A stretch of DNA of 64,000 bases from Chitinophagaceae bacterium (GTDB lineage: Bacteria > Bacteroidota > Bacteroidia > Chitinophagales > Chitinophagaceae): positions 32,454-96,453 of the forward strand of contig JAHBTJ010000026.1 of NCBI GenBank assembly GCA_019638595.1, in the 5' to 3' direction. The notes under the pieces were generated by a model. That model did no database searches, was not told the DNA's origin, and was given only the letters and a program-made list of their open reading frames with translations. Shown here piece after piece: positions 1 to 8,928 of this stretch; position 1 is the stretch's first letter, and every line of letters begins with the position of its first letter. The position numbers were made by a program, and so were the translations under genes.

Positions 1-514
1 CATGTGCCGCATGGTAATTAAGTATACGCTGGTAGTTGGAACCGATATAATCATACCGGTTTGATGCCGACAACGACACTCCGTATATCTCCTTCTTATA
101 TTCCTCCGTTACATTTTTATCAAGGTTACGGTTAAACCAGCCGATCACATATTTAAGAAAATGCTGGTACGACCGGGAGGGGATCATCTTGCTTATCTGA
201 GCGTTAAAATAATCTTCCTGCGCCACCACCAGTTCCCTGCTGAGCTTACCGTTGATAACTCCCCGCTCGTAAGGATCGCCTTCCACGTACAATTCAAATA
301 ACCCCAACCTGCTTTTACGGAACCAGTTATTACCGATCGTATATAAACCATCTCCATTGTCGGTACGTTCTTCAGAAGTAACTGCGGACAAAGCTACAGC
401 AGGCGGATCCATCCGGCTTACATATACCAGGTAAGCGAAACCGCACAACAGCAATATAACCAGTACGCCGGTCATATACAATAACCACTTTGCTATGATC
501 TTCAGCTTACGCAT
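1..514 (-). CDS. C45-type acyltransferase/hydrolase, N-terminal part (cut by window edge)
   Basis: I read this from the complement: an ATG at 514 opens a frame that stays open to base 1, giving about 171 residues (begins MRKLKIIAKW). Residues 8-31 form one hydrophobic anchor. It is followed by a short charged linker and then by FELYVEGDPYERGVINGKL, which resembles the opening of acyl-CoA:6-aminopenicillanate acyltransferase-like (peptidase C45) proteins. The autocatalytic cysteine would lie beyond the window, so the catalytic assignment cannot be checked. The start overlaps the end of the FAD oxidoreductase gene by 8 bp, so the two are translationally coupled. C45-like proteins are regular members of flexirubin clusters (established knowledge). 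A role in acyl transfer or hydrolysis on the pigment is inference. Confidence 0.7.
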   Translation of the reverse strand, partial: MRKLKIIAKWLLYMTGVLVILLLCGFAYLVYVSRMDPPAVALSAVTSEERTDNGDGLYTIGNNWFRKSRLGLFELYVEGDPYERGVINGKLSRELVVAQEDYFNAQISKMIPSRSYQHFLKYVIGWFNRNLDKNVTEEYKKEIYGVSLSASNRYDYIGSNYQRILNYHAAH

Positions 515-2018
515 TTCTTATTTTTTCAATAATATCTTCATTACCCAGCATGGTAATGCAGGTCAATAAACCGCTGATGGTTGAACCAAGCACTCCGTGT
601 ATATTGATATTTTGCCCCGTAAGATAAAGATTCGGGATTTTTGTACGGGGTGAAATAAACGTTTTAAGGGGATCGCGGTAATCCTTTGCAATACCATACA
701 GCGACCCATCGTAGTTCCCGATATAATCCCGGTACGAAAGCGGTGTGGAAGTAGTATACGATTGAATACAGTCCTTTAAGCCCGGGAATTTTTCTTCCAC
801 CAGGTCCAGCATTATTTCCGCTTTATATTTTTTAAACGCTTCGTACGATGCTCCCCTGTCTTCTTCCTCCGAAACCGTATTGAAAGTGTGCGCCCAGGGA
901 GCCAGCTCTTCGTACCGCATATACGCCAGTATCGTCATAGCATCCGCGCATTCTTTTGTTTTGGAAGATGGCGGAACAAACAAAGCATATCCTAATGGCC
1001 AATTCTCTTCCGTATAATCCGCCAGGTTCCATATTTCACCCTGCCTGTGATAATAATAATTATGCCTGAAATAGCGGAACGTTCCGGGTTTTAAAACAAT
1101 GTGGATCATAAAAGAGGAGATGGTATGCGGCAAACTGCCCAGCCTGGTGCGGTATGCCTTCCTTATCAGCTCTGTTTGGGTCATTTCCAATGTTCTGGAC
1201 GGATGAATATTAGAAATGAAATTTTTTCCATAGTAACGGTCTCCATTAGCCGCTTCGGCGTATACTATCGCACCATTTTCAACCTGCAGTTTTGTTACTT
1301 TACAATGCCTCACTACTTCCCCGCCCGCTTCGCGGATGTTCCTGGCAAGCAATTTACCAATCTGCGATCCGCCGTCTATACACTTCCAGGAGCTTTCTAT
1401 ATAGCTGTTCAATATAAGCGCGTGTATATAAAAAGGAGTTTCGTCAGGAATACCTACGTACAGGGCATTATTGCCCAACAGTACAGCCTGCAGCTTTTTA
1501 TTATCCGTAATGGATTCAATCAGCGTTTTGGTATCCACCTGCAATACCTCCGCCTTTTCTTCGTACAGTCCGTTGGTGCGCAGGTTATAAAGCGGGAATT
1601 TTTCACACACTTCCTTTACACCCCGGCAATATTCACGTATAGCCGTCTCTTCTTCCGGGAAATAAAGCAGCAATTGCTTTATAAAGTTTTCATACCCCTG
1701 GGCAAGCCGGTACTCATTATCGTCGCCGCTAATAATGATCCTGTCAAAACCATCTTCATCCATCCGCTGCAATTTCAGCTTATCCATTATATCCAGGTAT
1801 TTAAATACCTGGTAAAGATTCTGCCCCTGCCCCAATCCGCCAATATAATGTACTCCTGAATCAAAAATGGTCTTTTCCCGGGTAAACGTCTGAAGACTTC
1901 CCCCTATCTGCTTGTTTTTTTCCAGTACGCATACATGCATTCCTTCCTTTGCCAGCAAACTGCCGCAAATCAGGCCGCCTATACCACTGCCAATGATCAC
2001 CACATCAAACTGCTTCAT
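507..2018 (-). CDS. FAD-dependent oxidoreductase of phytoene desaturase/retinol saturase type (flexirubin cluster)
   Basis: A 503-residue flavoprotein. The N-terminus carries the dinucleotide-binding fold (VVIIGSGIGG, residues 6-15) followed by an acidic end of the second strand (VCVLEKN) and the GGSLQTF stretch typical of CrtI/all-trans-retinol 13,14-reductase relatives. The C-terminus has the second FAD contact, NLYLTGQNINIHGVLGS. There is no signal peptide. The start overlaps the stop of the upstream MMPL fusion by 14 bp, and the stop overlaps the next gene by 8 bp, so the three form a coupled operon. In flexirubin and aryl-polyene clusters such enzymes are thought to act on the polyene or the ring; the substrate here is not known. 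Family call is firm, reaction is inference. Confidence 0.85.
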   Translation of the reverse strand: MKQFDVVIIGSGIGGLICGSLLAKEGMHVCVLEKNKQIGGSLQTFTREKTIFDSGVHYIGGLGQGQNLYQVFKYLDIMDKLKLQRMDEDGFDRIIISGDDNEYRLAQGYENFIKQLLLYFPEEETAIREYCRGVKEVCEKFPLYNLRTNGLYEEKAEVLQVDTKTLIESITDNKKLQAVLLGNNALYVGIPDETPFYIHALILNSYIESSWKCIDGGSQIGKLLARNIREAGGEVVRHCKVTKLQVENGAIVYAEAANGDRYYGKNFISNIHPSRTLEMTQTELIRKAYRTRLGSLPHTISSFMIHIVLKPGTFRYFRHNYYYHRQGEIWNLADYTEENWPLGYALFVPPSSKTKECADAMTILAYMRYEELAPWAHTFNTVSEEEDRGASYEAFKKYKAEIMLDLVEEKFPGLKDCIQSYTTSTPLSYRDYIGNYDGSLYGIAKDYRDPLKTFISPRTKIPNLYLTGQNINIHGVLGSTISGLLTCITMLGNEDIIEKIRNA

Positions 2019-5000
2019 CTGTATGAATACTTTTTCTTAAAACAAAAATAATATTTGAAGTATACCTGGTATCATCAATTTCTTCGCACTCCAGGTTGTA
2101 TTCTTTCGCCAGCCTGCGAACAGTGCTTCCCGATAAAAAGCACAAGCCCTCATCCGTAACCTTATTAAACCCTATAAAGCGGGTGGAAAAAAATTCTGTA
2201 AGGCGGGTTCCCCTGTGTCTTTTTTCCAGCTCTTTATTCCCGTCGCGTATAATTAATATCCCCCCGGGGTTCAATGCCTCCATACATTGCTTTATTACCG
2301 GCTCCTGCTTGCTTTCGGGCAGGTAATGCAGCATATCCGCAGCCACTACGGCATCGTACTTTTCAAAGGTATAATTCAGCACATCGGCATGCTTAAACCT
2401 TATCCCTTCATCTTTGCTGAAACAATGATTGGCCACGGTCACTTTTTCTTCGTCATAGTCTATCCCCGTAATATCCCTGCCGGGCGATGCAAAATGCAGC
2501 ATATAGCTCATAAACCCATAACCACAGCCCATATCAAGCATTTTACCTTTCTCCGGCAGCAGGGCATGAAAAGGCTCATAGTTTTTCTCAAGCCTCACCT
2601 TCACCCGCATGTACCATTCCAGCACCGGGCCTTTATAAATATAATTATAAAACAATTGTTCTTTATACCACGCAGGCTGCTGCAACAATGCTCTCAGCCC
2701 GTTATATTCCTTTCTGAAATACCTGCCTATCTCTTTAGCGCGCTCAGCATATCCATTACCGTAAGTATTATCTGTGGGATGGATCCTCGGCAATATCTTT
2801 AACGTAATGCTTCCGTCTTTTACCAGCATGTCGTGCTTGGCCATGGTATACCCGCTGCCGTGAATAATAATGGGGAGAATATCCAGCTCCAATTTTTCAG
2901 CCAGCAAGAAAGCGCCTTTATGAAACCGTTTCATGTCGCCGCTGGCGGAACGTGTTCCTTCGGGAAATATAACAACAGAGTAGCCCTGCTTTACCTTTTT
3001 CTCCAGCAATCCGATGCTGCTTTCCACCCCGCCGGAAGCAGAATAATAATCTGCCATTCGCACTACCAGCCCCGATATGGGCGCGCTCCTCACCCTGTTG
3101 TTGGTAAACAGAATGAGCCTGGGATGCAGCATCATTACTAAAAAATTATCAAGCCCCGACTGGTGATTGCATATAATAACGGCAGGCTTTGAAAAATTTT
3201 CGCCATGCGGATTGAGGATCGTTTTTTTTACATTGCCCATAATGTAAATAAGCGACCGGGAGAATTTTTGAATAACAATATGAAACAGGTACTTACCCTT
3301 TTGTTTTCCGAATAGGCTAAGTTTTACAAGCATAATACCTATCACCACCAGTACCATGCTGCCCAGTATGAACCACAGGTTGGCGAACACAGACTTCAGC
3401 CATCCGGAAAAAGTCCACGGAAAGCGTTTTTCCTGTATCCTGTTCTTTATGAGTATCGAAAAAAGAAATGGTATGCACACCTGCGATACCAGCACCACGC
3501 AGGCAATGCCTATTACCGAAATAGCGGCAATGGACCTGAGTGCAGGATGCCTGGCAAATATCAACACACCCAACCCTACTATAGTTGTAATAGCAGACAG
3601 TAATATGGAAGATTTGAATGAAGAAAGATTTTTTTTGCCGGTTTTATATTCCTGCAGCAAACCATCCATGATGAAGATGCTGTAATCGTCGCCCAAACCA
3701 AAAATAAGCGTTGATACAATGATGTTGATGATGTTGAATTGAATACCTGTCCATCCCATAATGCCCAGTATCCATATCCAACTGATAAGCATGGGCAAAA
3801 ATGCCATCAATGCCAGCTCTATTCTTCCATAGGTAATAAGCAATACCATAAAAACAAAAAGGGAAGTAATGAAAGCGATGGTTGAAAAATCAACATTAAT
3901 AAGGTTAACCAATTTGCGTGTAAGGTACTGCCGGTCGAGCACGGTAATACCCGGCTTATCTTCAAAATTCTGATAAACAACGGCTTTATTTTCGGGTGAT
4001 ACTTTTACGAGCGTAACCACCGAGGCGGCATGCCCTTTCTCATTTATATAATCATCCAGGAAAGCTTTGCGCAATTCATGCATAGTGGCAGCGTCTGCGG
4101 GCACATATGCTTTATCAAGCATGGCAGCAAAGCGGTCAAAAGCATGAGCGCTATACCCTGCCGCGGCGCCTTCCTTTCCCAGCACAGACAGCACTTCGTT
4201 TTTCTTCTGCGCTGTCCAGTATTGCTGCCAGCGTTGTATCCTCACTTTTTGCAAGGAGTCGGAAAGTAACAATACAGATACACCGGAATACCGGCTAACA
4301 ACGCCGCCGGCTTTTAACGCCTCTACCTGTACAGCCAGCTTTTCGTTGTTTATCAAGGCTTCTTCCAGGTTGTTTCCATCCGTTACAATGTATACCGATT
4401 GCAACGCAGCCTCATTTATTTTGTTTAAACGCGCTTCTGCCTTCCGCAACTTTTCAGGCATAAAGCTCATATTGTTCAGATCGGTTTCAAAGCCAACCCT
4501 GCCGGCATAAAAAGCCAACGCTATAGTTATTATCCCTATGCCGGCGATCAGGTATTTATTATGATCGGGACGTAACGATGCCAGCCTGTCGAGCCAGCTA
4601 TGATGACGTGTTAGCGGCGTGCCTGGTTTTTGTTTTTGAGCAATAAAGTGAGGCAGGAAAACAAGAGAACATACAGAAGCGCCAATTAAGCTGAATCCTG
4701 CAAACAAACCCAGGTCCTTCAGCATATCCGAAGCGGCGAAATTGAGACAGAAAAAACCACCAATGGTAGTAATGCCCCCCAGGGTAAGCGGGAAAGCCAG
4801 GTCGGCTATTACTTTTTCAATACGGAGCGTATGCCGGTAATGATTAAAAACATGCAATGAATAATTTACCGCTATGCCCAGTATAACCGAACCGGTACCT
4901 ACCGCTATAACGGATATGCTTCCTTTAATGAGGTATATCATTGCCAAAGAAAACAGGGCGCCGAATACTACAGGGATCATGATGAGCAGGGGCGCCGATA

Positions 5001-5874
5001 CACGCCTGAAATAGATACCCATGAATACAACCAGGAATACAACCGTAATGCCCTGGGTGAGCAGAGTATCTTTACCAAGCTGCACCGCGTTGCCGGCCGA
5101 TACGGCGGTAGCGCCAAAATATTCAGCGTCCATCCGTGGAAAAGCGATCGTTTTTTGAGCGATCACACTATCAAGCCCTTTTAAAAACAATTCATTTTTC
5201 CCGGTATTATCCGGCGGATAAACAGGTGTGATGAAAAAAAGAAGCGTCTTTTGATCTTTCGTCATTATACAATTGTCGTACAGCTCAAAATTTTCGTCGT
5301 ACTGCAACTGTTGTAATTTTTTTAACGCTATAAACGAAATACCCACCGGGTCGTTAGCAATAATACCTTTCAATGCATAGCCCGCCGGCGAGCTAAGCGT
5401 TTGCAGGTTCTGCTGCAACGAAGCTTTCAGCGCGCCTGCCGTGGTAAGGCTGTCTATCAACCTGTAGTCATCTGCTGTAAGGTAAGCCGGCAGGTGTTCC
5501 TGAACCATATCAAGCATAGTAAGCGCCGCTTCATCGCTCACCTGGTAATGGATATTTTTAACATAGGGAGAAAGCGCCGTTTCAATATCAGCCGTTATTT
5601 CATCGGCAAAACTCACCAGGCTGTCCGGCGCGGTAACGGAAGTATCCTTCAAAGACAGCATTACTACCAGCTTATCCATGAACTTCGACTGGCGAAAGAC
5701 CTCGTTCAGCTTCTCTACTCTTTCATCTTTAGGAAGTATTTTGGAAATGTCTTCCTCAAACCTGAGGCGCGAGGCAAACAAAGCGGCAACTCCGATACAG
5801 GCAAAAAAAAGGACAAAAAGCAGCCATTTTTTTCTCAAAAAAAAGTGATATATGCCTGAGAAGAATTTTGCCAT
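2005..5874 (-). CDS. Trifunctional fusion: MMPL/RND exporter + PlsC-type acyltransferase + SAM methyltransferase
   Basis: A 1289-residue fusion. Residues 1 to about 840 form an RND/MMPL-type exporter with two sets of membrane helices (around 265-410 and 660-840) separated by large periplasmic loops. Residues about 870-1060 form a 1-acyl-glycerol-3-phosphate acyltransferase-like domain with the HX4D motif (NHQSGLDN, about 903-910) and FPEGTR (about 968-973). Residues about 1090-1289 form a class I methyltransferase with motif I DMGCGYGF (about 1112-1119). Exporter, acyltransferase and methyltransferase are known members of flexirubin/aryl-polyene clusters, so one polypeptide seems to join late tailoring and export at the inner membrane. 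It is followed by a 14-bp overlap with the FAD oxidoreductase gene. I saw no internal stop or frameshift. Confidence 0.88.
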   Translation of the reverse strand: MAKFFSGIYHFFLRKKWLLFVLFFACIGVAALFASRLRFEEDISKILPKDERVEKLNEVFRQSKFMDKLVVMLSLKDTSVTAPDSLVSFADEITADIETALSPYVKNIHYQVSDEAALTMLDMVQEHLPAYLTADDYRLIDSLTTAGALKASLQQNLQTLSSPAGYALKGIIANDPVGISFIALKKLQQLQYDENFELYDNCIMTKDQKTLLFFITPVYPPDNTGKNELFLKGLDSVIAQKTIAFPRMDAEYFGATAVSAGNAVQLGKDTLLTQGITVVFLVVFMGIYFRRVSAPLLIMIPVVFGALFSLAMIYLIKGSISVIAVGTGSVILGIAVNYSLHVFNHYRHTLRIEKVIADLAFPLTLGGITTIGGFFCLNFAASDMLKDLGLFAGFSLIGASVCSLVFLPHFIAQKQKPGTPLTRHHSWLDRLASLRPDHNKYLIAGIGIITIALAFYAGRVGFETDLNNMSFMPEKLRKAEARLNKINEAALQSVYIVTDGNNLEEALINNEKLAVQVEALKAGGVVSRYSGVSVLLLSDSLQKVRIQRWQQYWTAQKKNEVLSVLGKEGAAAGYSAHAFDRFAAMLDKAYVPADAATMHELRKAFLDDYINEKGHAASVVTLVKVSPENKAVVYQNFEDKPGITVLDRQYLTRKLVNLINVDFSTIAFITSLFVFMVLLITYGRIELALMAFLPMLISWIWILGIMGWTGIQFNIINIIVSTLIFGLGDDYSIFIMDGLLQEYKTGKKNLSSFKSSILLSAITTIVGLGVLIFARHPALRSIAAISVIGIACVVLVSQVCIPFLFSILIKNRIQEKRFPWTFSGWLKSVFANLWFILGSMVLVVIGIMLVKLSLFGKQKGKYLFHIVIQKFSRSLIYIMGNVKKTILNPHGENFSKPAVIICNHQSGLDNFLVMMLHPRLILFTNNRVRSAPISGLVVRMADYYSASGGVESSIGLLEKKVKQGYSVVIFPEGTRSASGDMKRFHKGAFLLAEKLELDILPIIIHGSGYTMAKHDMLVKDGSITLKILPRIHPTDNTYGNGYAERAKEIGRYFRKEYNGLRALLQQPAWYKEQLFYNYIYKGPVLEWYMRVKVRLEKNYEPFHALLPEKGKMLDMGCGYGFMSYMLHFASPGRDITGIDYDEEKVTVANHCFSKDEGIRFKHADVLNYTFEKYDAVVAADMLHYLPESKQEPVIKQCMEALNPGGILIIRDGNKELEKRHRGTRLTEFFSTRFIGFNKVTDEGLCFLSGSTVRRLAKEYNLECEEIDDTRYTSNIIFVLRKSIHTDEAV

Positions 5875-5883
5875 GCCACTGAA

Positions 5884-7080
5884 TTAAACTGCGGTTTTTA
5901 TGTTTTTCCGGAATAGCAGCAACAAAACCCAGGTCAGCAGCCCGCATAACAATCCCATCAATACCGCCAGGGTAATGCTTCCATACACATATTGCTGAAA
6001 ATTGTTCCTGATAGCTTCAAAAGTAAGATCTCCTGAAAACATCAGATCATCTTCATCATTGTGCAGCCATATACCACCGGTTTTATAGCTGCCGTATATA
6101 ATAAGCGGCACCATGGGGGGAATGCTGATGTTGGCCGCGATAATTACAATGGCTTTATTCAACCTGAAAATAAAGGAAAGAAATATGGCGGTTACCAGTT
6201 GAAATCCCCATATAGGTATAATGCCCATAAACACTCCGAAACCTGCGGACAACGCTTTGATATAAGCAGGCTCATGTACACTCAGCAAATGTTCCCTGAA
6301 AAAATAATTCCATTTTTCTTTTTGAAACAACGATCTGAAAAAATTCCGGGGTTTGATATACAGGAAGCTGATCAATACCAGCACAGTGTTTAAAATGCTG
6401 ATGCGCGTAAAGTCTTTGAACGGGCGAAAATGCGACACCCTTTCTTCTTTGGGGGCATAGTATACCGATACAGGAACAGACAGTACCTGAATGCCTTTCC
6501 ACGCGGCCCTTACCAGCACTTCAATTTCAAATTCATATTTACGGGTAAAGAAAGTCATATTTTTCATGGCAGCCACAGGGTATAAACGATAACCCGATTG
6601 AGTGTCGGGAACATCAATACCTGTTTCAAGCTTAAACCAGAAGGTAGAGAACTTATTGCCAAAACTGCTTTTTCCCGGAACAGAAGCCTGGTTCATGTTA
6701 CGGGCGCCTATGATAAGGGAGTCGGGATATTCCCCGGCTTTTTCAAGGAACGCAGGAAGGTCTTTGGCAAAATGCTGCCCGTCGGAATCAATGGTAATAG
6801 CATACCTGAAGCCCATTGCAACGGCTTTTGTAAAACCAGTACGCAATGCCTGGCCCTTGCCTTTGTTTTTGGGATAAGTTATATAGGTTATAAAAGGGAA
6901 AGCCTGCATTACCTGGTCTGTATCATCCGTTGATCCGTCGTTCACCACTATGATATGGCGGGTATAACGTTCCACATCCGTAATAACCAGCCCCAGGGTA
7001 GCTGCGTTATTGTAAGTTGGAACAATAACACAAATACCTTCCTTATTAAATATTTCGTCCTGTATATCTTTTCCGCTCAT
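5884..7080 (-). CDS. GT2 glycosyltransferase fused to DUF2062 membrane domain
   Basis: About 398 residues. The N-terminal two-thirds is a GT-A family 2 transferase: VIVPTYNN near the start, VVNDGSTDDT, a KNKGKGQALRTGF stretch and the metal-binding DSDGQH. It resembles dolichol-phosphate-mannose synthase-like enzymes. The C-terminal 150 residues are hydrophobic and match DUF2062 (FGVFMGIIPIWGFQ and ANISIPPMVPLIIYGSY). I chose the ATG at 7080. A longer frame exists only from a TTG at 7110, and that TTG lies inside the TATCTTTG promoter box, so it cannot be the start. Only 9 bp separate the stop from the MMPL fusion. GT2-DUF2062 proteins are common in flexirubin clusters; the sugar and acceptor are unknown. 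Confidence 0.85.
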   Translation of the reverse strand: MSGKDIQDEIFNKEGICVIVPTYNNAATLGLVITDVERYTRHIIVVNDGSTDDTDQVMQAFPFITYITYPKNKGKGQALRTGFTKAVAMGFRYAITIDSDGQHFAKDLPAFLEKAGEYPDSLIIGARNMNQASVPGKSSFGNKFSTFWFKLETGIDVPDTQSGYRLYPVAAMKNMTFFTRKYEFEIEVLVRAAWKGIQVLSVPVSVYYAPKEERVSHFRPFKDFTRISILNTVLVLISFLYIKPRNFFRSLFQKEKWNYFFREHLLSVHEPAYIKALSAGFGVFMGIIPIWGFQLVTAIFLSFIFRLNKAIVIIAANISIPPMVPLIIYGSYKTGGIWLHNDEDDLMFSGDLTFEAIRNNFQQYVYGSITLAVLMGLLCGLLTWVLLLLFRKNIKTAV

Positions 7081-7081
7081 T

Positions 7082-7140
7082 AATACCCGGAGTTGAAAAT
7101 TGACCGGCAAAGATAATATTTAATCATTACGGCATCTTTA
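7082..7140 (-). repeat. Promoter duplication, copy A (in front of the GT2 gene)
   Basis: Bases 7082-7124 match 8821-8862 at about 38 of 43 positions with one gap, and weaker similarity runs on to 7140. Both copies carry the -7 box TATCTTTG in the leftward direction. The repeats lie on either side of the NUMOD gene. Confidence 0.85.
7108..7115 (-). promoter_or_regulatory. -7 box of the leftward flexirubin operon
   Basis: The complement reads TATCTTTG, a perfect Bacteroidota -7 element (TAnnTTTG). If the box ends at -4, transcription starts near 7104, leaving about 24 nt before the ATG at 7080. No clear -33 TTTG is seen. Confidence 0.7.
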
Positions 7141-7177
7141 GGAAGATAGCGCTAAAAAATTTCCAGGGTATTAGATG

Positions 7178-8737
7178 TTATCCTCTCTTCCAAACAAAAC
7201 CTCCCGCAGTATGGATATCTCCCCTTAATACGGCTGAAATGGTAGTAAAATGAATGCCCGTTGTTCTTGCTGCTTCTTTAATACTTGGAAAGCGCTGAAT
7301 CATTTTTCCGTTCAGATCGAACTGGAGTACTTCTTTGATGAGTTTATAGCCCAGGGGGCGGGGCGTTGCCGGCAGCTTCAGCGTAGCTTTGCCATTACCC
7401 CTTCTCCATATAAATCCTCCTCCGGTTGCCTTATACCCATTCACTACGCTCATAATAGCTCCCAACGACACTCCTGTTGAGCGGGCAGCCTCGGCCATAG
7501 AATGAAAAAAATTTTTCTTTTTACCTTTTAAGTCGTACTGGGTTACTTCTTTCACCTTCTCCCGGCTTACATTGCGTTTTATTCTTAATATCTCTTCTTG
7601 CGAAAGTTCGGGTGCATCTCCATATCGCCATATATGTCCTTTTAGCAGCAGGTCATCCCTTATGGCCATCGCGTTAACCTGTTCTGTTTGCACTCCTATA
7701 GACTGGGCCGCATCTTTGCTGGTGCGGAATGTTGCTATTTTTTTACCGGTAAGATCATACTGGCTGAGCACATACCCTTTGCGTAATAAAAGCGATCTTT
7801 TTTCTTTGTCCACATTTATTGATGCTGCTTCACCTTTCCTCCAGATAAATCCGGCTGCAGTGAGCATTCGCCCGCCAATCGCTTCACTAATGGTTTTACG
7901 TTCTTTCCCCACTGCTTTTGCAGCCTGGGTGATATTAAAATACGTGTGTAATTTTTTACCATTTACATCGTACTGACTTACAGGAGCACCTTTTGTTGCC
8001 CTTATTGCTTTATGAATCCGTGTTACAGCAATCTGTTGCCTGATCTTCCCCACCCGCCAGATAAATCCACCTGCGGTAAGAACACCCTTTTGCCTTGTTG
8101 CAGAACTGATAGCTGTAATGGTGATATTTGCTGCTATTGCTGCCGCCGATAAACTTTCATAGGTGCGGATCAAACGCCCTTCCATATTATACTGACCAAC
8201 CTCCTTTATATTTACCAGCCTGCCTTTTTCGGTAAAGATCTTTTGATTCTCTATGCTATGCCCGAAATGCAGGTCTTTTCTACCCGCCTTCATTATGAGC
8301 TGCTGAAGGCCTGTTAAATCTGTTTTGATTAAATTTCCGGGAGTTGTATTCAGTCCGTTTCCGTCTTTATAGGTGATGTACACTGACCGGTCCTGAAGAT
8401 CAAACTTCTCTACGAAGCAACAATATACCACCCGTCCTACAGAAATCGGATGACTTACTTTTTCCACCTGAATCCTTGCCTGCAGGAGCATCTTATAGTC
8501 CTTTTTGAATTCGTTGAAGCCACGCTGTATCTTCTGAGCCTGTATGCGCTCCTCGTAAACAATCACTCTGCCCAGCGCATTCATTGTTTCAAATTGCAGT
8601 CTTTTTATCCTGCCGTAATTAGACACCATGCCATATCCCTCCAGCCCGGGGATGTCTTTCCATTCTTCGCCTGGTATATCGGCAAGCTCTTTATTTTTAT
8701 GAGGAGGGATACTATGCGAACGTTTTAGCTTCTTCAT
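7178..8737 (-). CDS. NUMOD4 - degenerate HNH - five NUMOD1 repeat protein (homing endonuclease-like)
   Basis: A 519-residue protein. Residues about 25-47 match NUMOD4 (EWKDIPGLEGYGMVSNYGRI). Residues about 100-140 align with an HNH_3-type module, but the expected histidines are replaced: a tyrosine stands where the first His of 'vHrlVa' belongs, and TYKDGNGLN stands where 'nHiDgd..NN' belongs, so nuclease activity is doubtful. Then come five NUMOD1-like units of about 50 residues (about 180-230, 253-302, 324-373, 397-447, 470-519). Each begins like QYDxxGK, has a helix-turn-helix AA..(T/V)G....I segment, and ends GGFIWRxG. The ATG at 8737 is chosen; a longer frame starts only at TTG 8767. The gene lies exactly between two copies of a duplicated promoter. 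NUMOD modules are known DNA-binding parts of homing endonucleases; the role here is open. Confidence 0.85.
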   Translation of the reverse strand: MKKLKRSHSIPPHKNKELADIPGEEWKDIPGLEGYGMVSNYGRIKRLQFETMNALGRVIVYEERIQAQKIQRGFNEFKKDYKMLLQARIQVEKVSHPISVGRVVYCCFVEKFDLQDRSVYITYKDGNGLNTTPGNLIKTDLTGLQQLIMKAGRKDLHFGHSIENQKIFTEKGRLVNIKEVGQYNMEGRLIRTYESLSAAAIAANITITAISSATRQKGVLTAGGFIWRVGKIRQQIAVTRIHKAIRATKGAPVSQYDVNGKKLHTYFNITQAAKAVGKERKTISEAIGGRMLTAAGFIWRKGEAASINVDKEKRSLLLRKGYVLSQYDLTGKKIATFRTSKDAAQSIGVQTEQVNAMAIRDDLLLKGHIWRYGDAPELSQEEILRIKRNVSREKVKEVTQYDLKGKKKNFFHSMAEAARSTGVSLGAIMSVVNGYKATGGGFIWRRGNGKATLKLPATPRPLGYKLIKEVLQFDLNGKMIQRFPSIKEAARTTGIHFTTISAVLRGDIHTAGGFVWKRG

Positions 8738-8820
8738 CCGGTAAATGTGGTTAGTTGTTGAAGGCAAGTTAATAACAGTTCCTTATTGGTTTCTTTTAGA
8801 AAACTTTTATTTTTTCAACC

Positions 8821-8876
8821 AATACCCGGAATTTAAATTGACTGGCAAAGATACTATTTAATGCGGTGGCTTTAAT
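8821..8876 (-). repeat. Promoter duplication, copy B (in front of the NUMOD gene)
   Basis: Direct-repeat partner of 7082-7140. It is the intergenic promoter between the outer-membrane protein gene and the NUMOD gene. See the entry at 7082 for the alignment. Confidence 0.85.
8846..8853 (-). promoter_or_regulatory. -7 box of the NUMOD gene
   Basis: The complement reads TATCTTTG, identical to the box in copy A. The predicted start of transcription is near 8842, giving an unusually long leader of about 105 nt before the ATG at 8737. Confidence 0.65.
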
Positions 8877-8882
8877 GCACAA

Positions 8883-8903
8883 GCCCCGGTATTTTACCGG
8901 GGC
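8883..8903 (-). terminator. Hairpin terminator after the outer-membrane protein gene
   Basis: Bases 8883-8891 (GCCCCGGTA) pair perfectly with 8895-8903 around a 3-nt loop: a 9-bp GC-rich stem 26 bp downstream of the leftward stop. The T-run after it on the minus strand is weak. Confidence 0.55.
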
Positions 8904-8928
8904 CTGGTATTACATTAAATAAAATAAT

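Noticed and set aside
1101-1859. A 252-residue rightward open frame
   Set aside because: It lies fully antisense to the FAD oxidoreductase gene, which has clear motifs; the frame has no domain.
7081-7110. Longer start of the GT2 gene at TTG 7110
   Set aside because: It overlaps the -7 box and reads through the untranslated leader; ATG 7080 fits family alignments.
7178-8737. Active homing endonuclease in an intron or intein
   Set aside because: No host gene is interrupted, and the HNH histidines are replaced.
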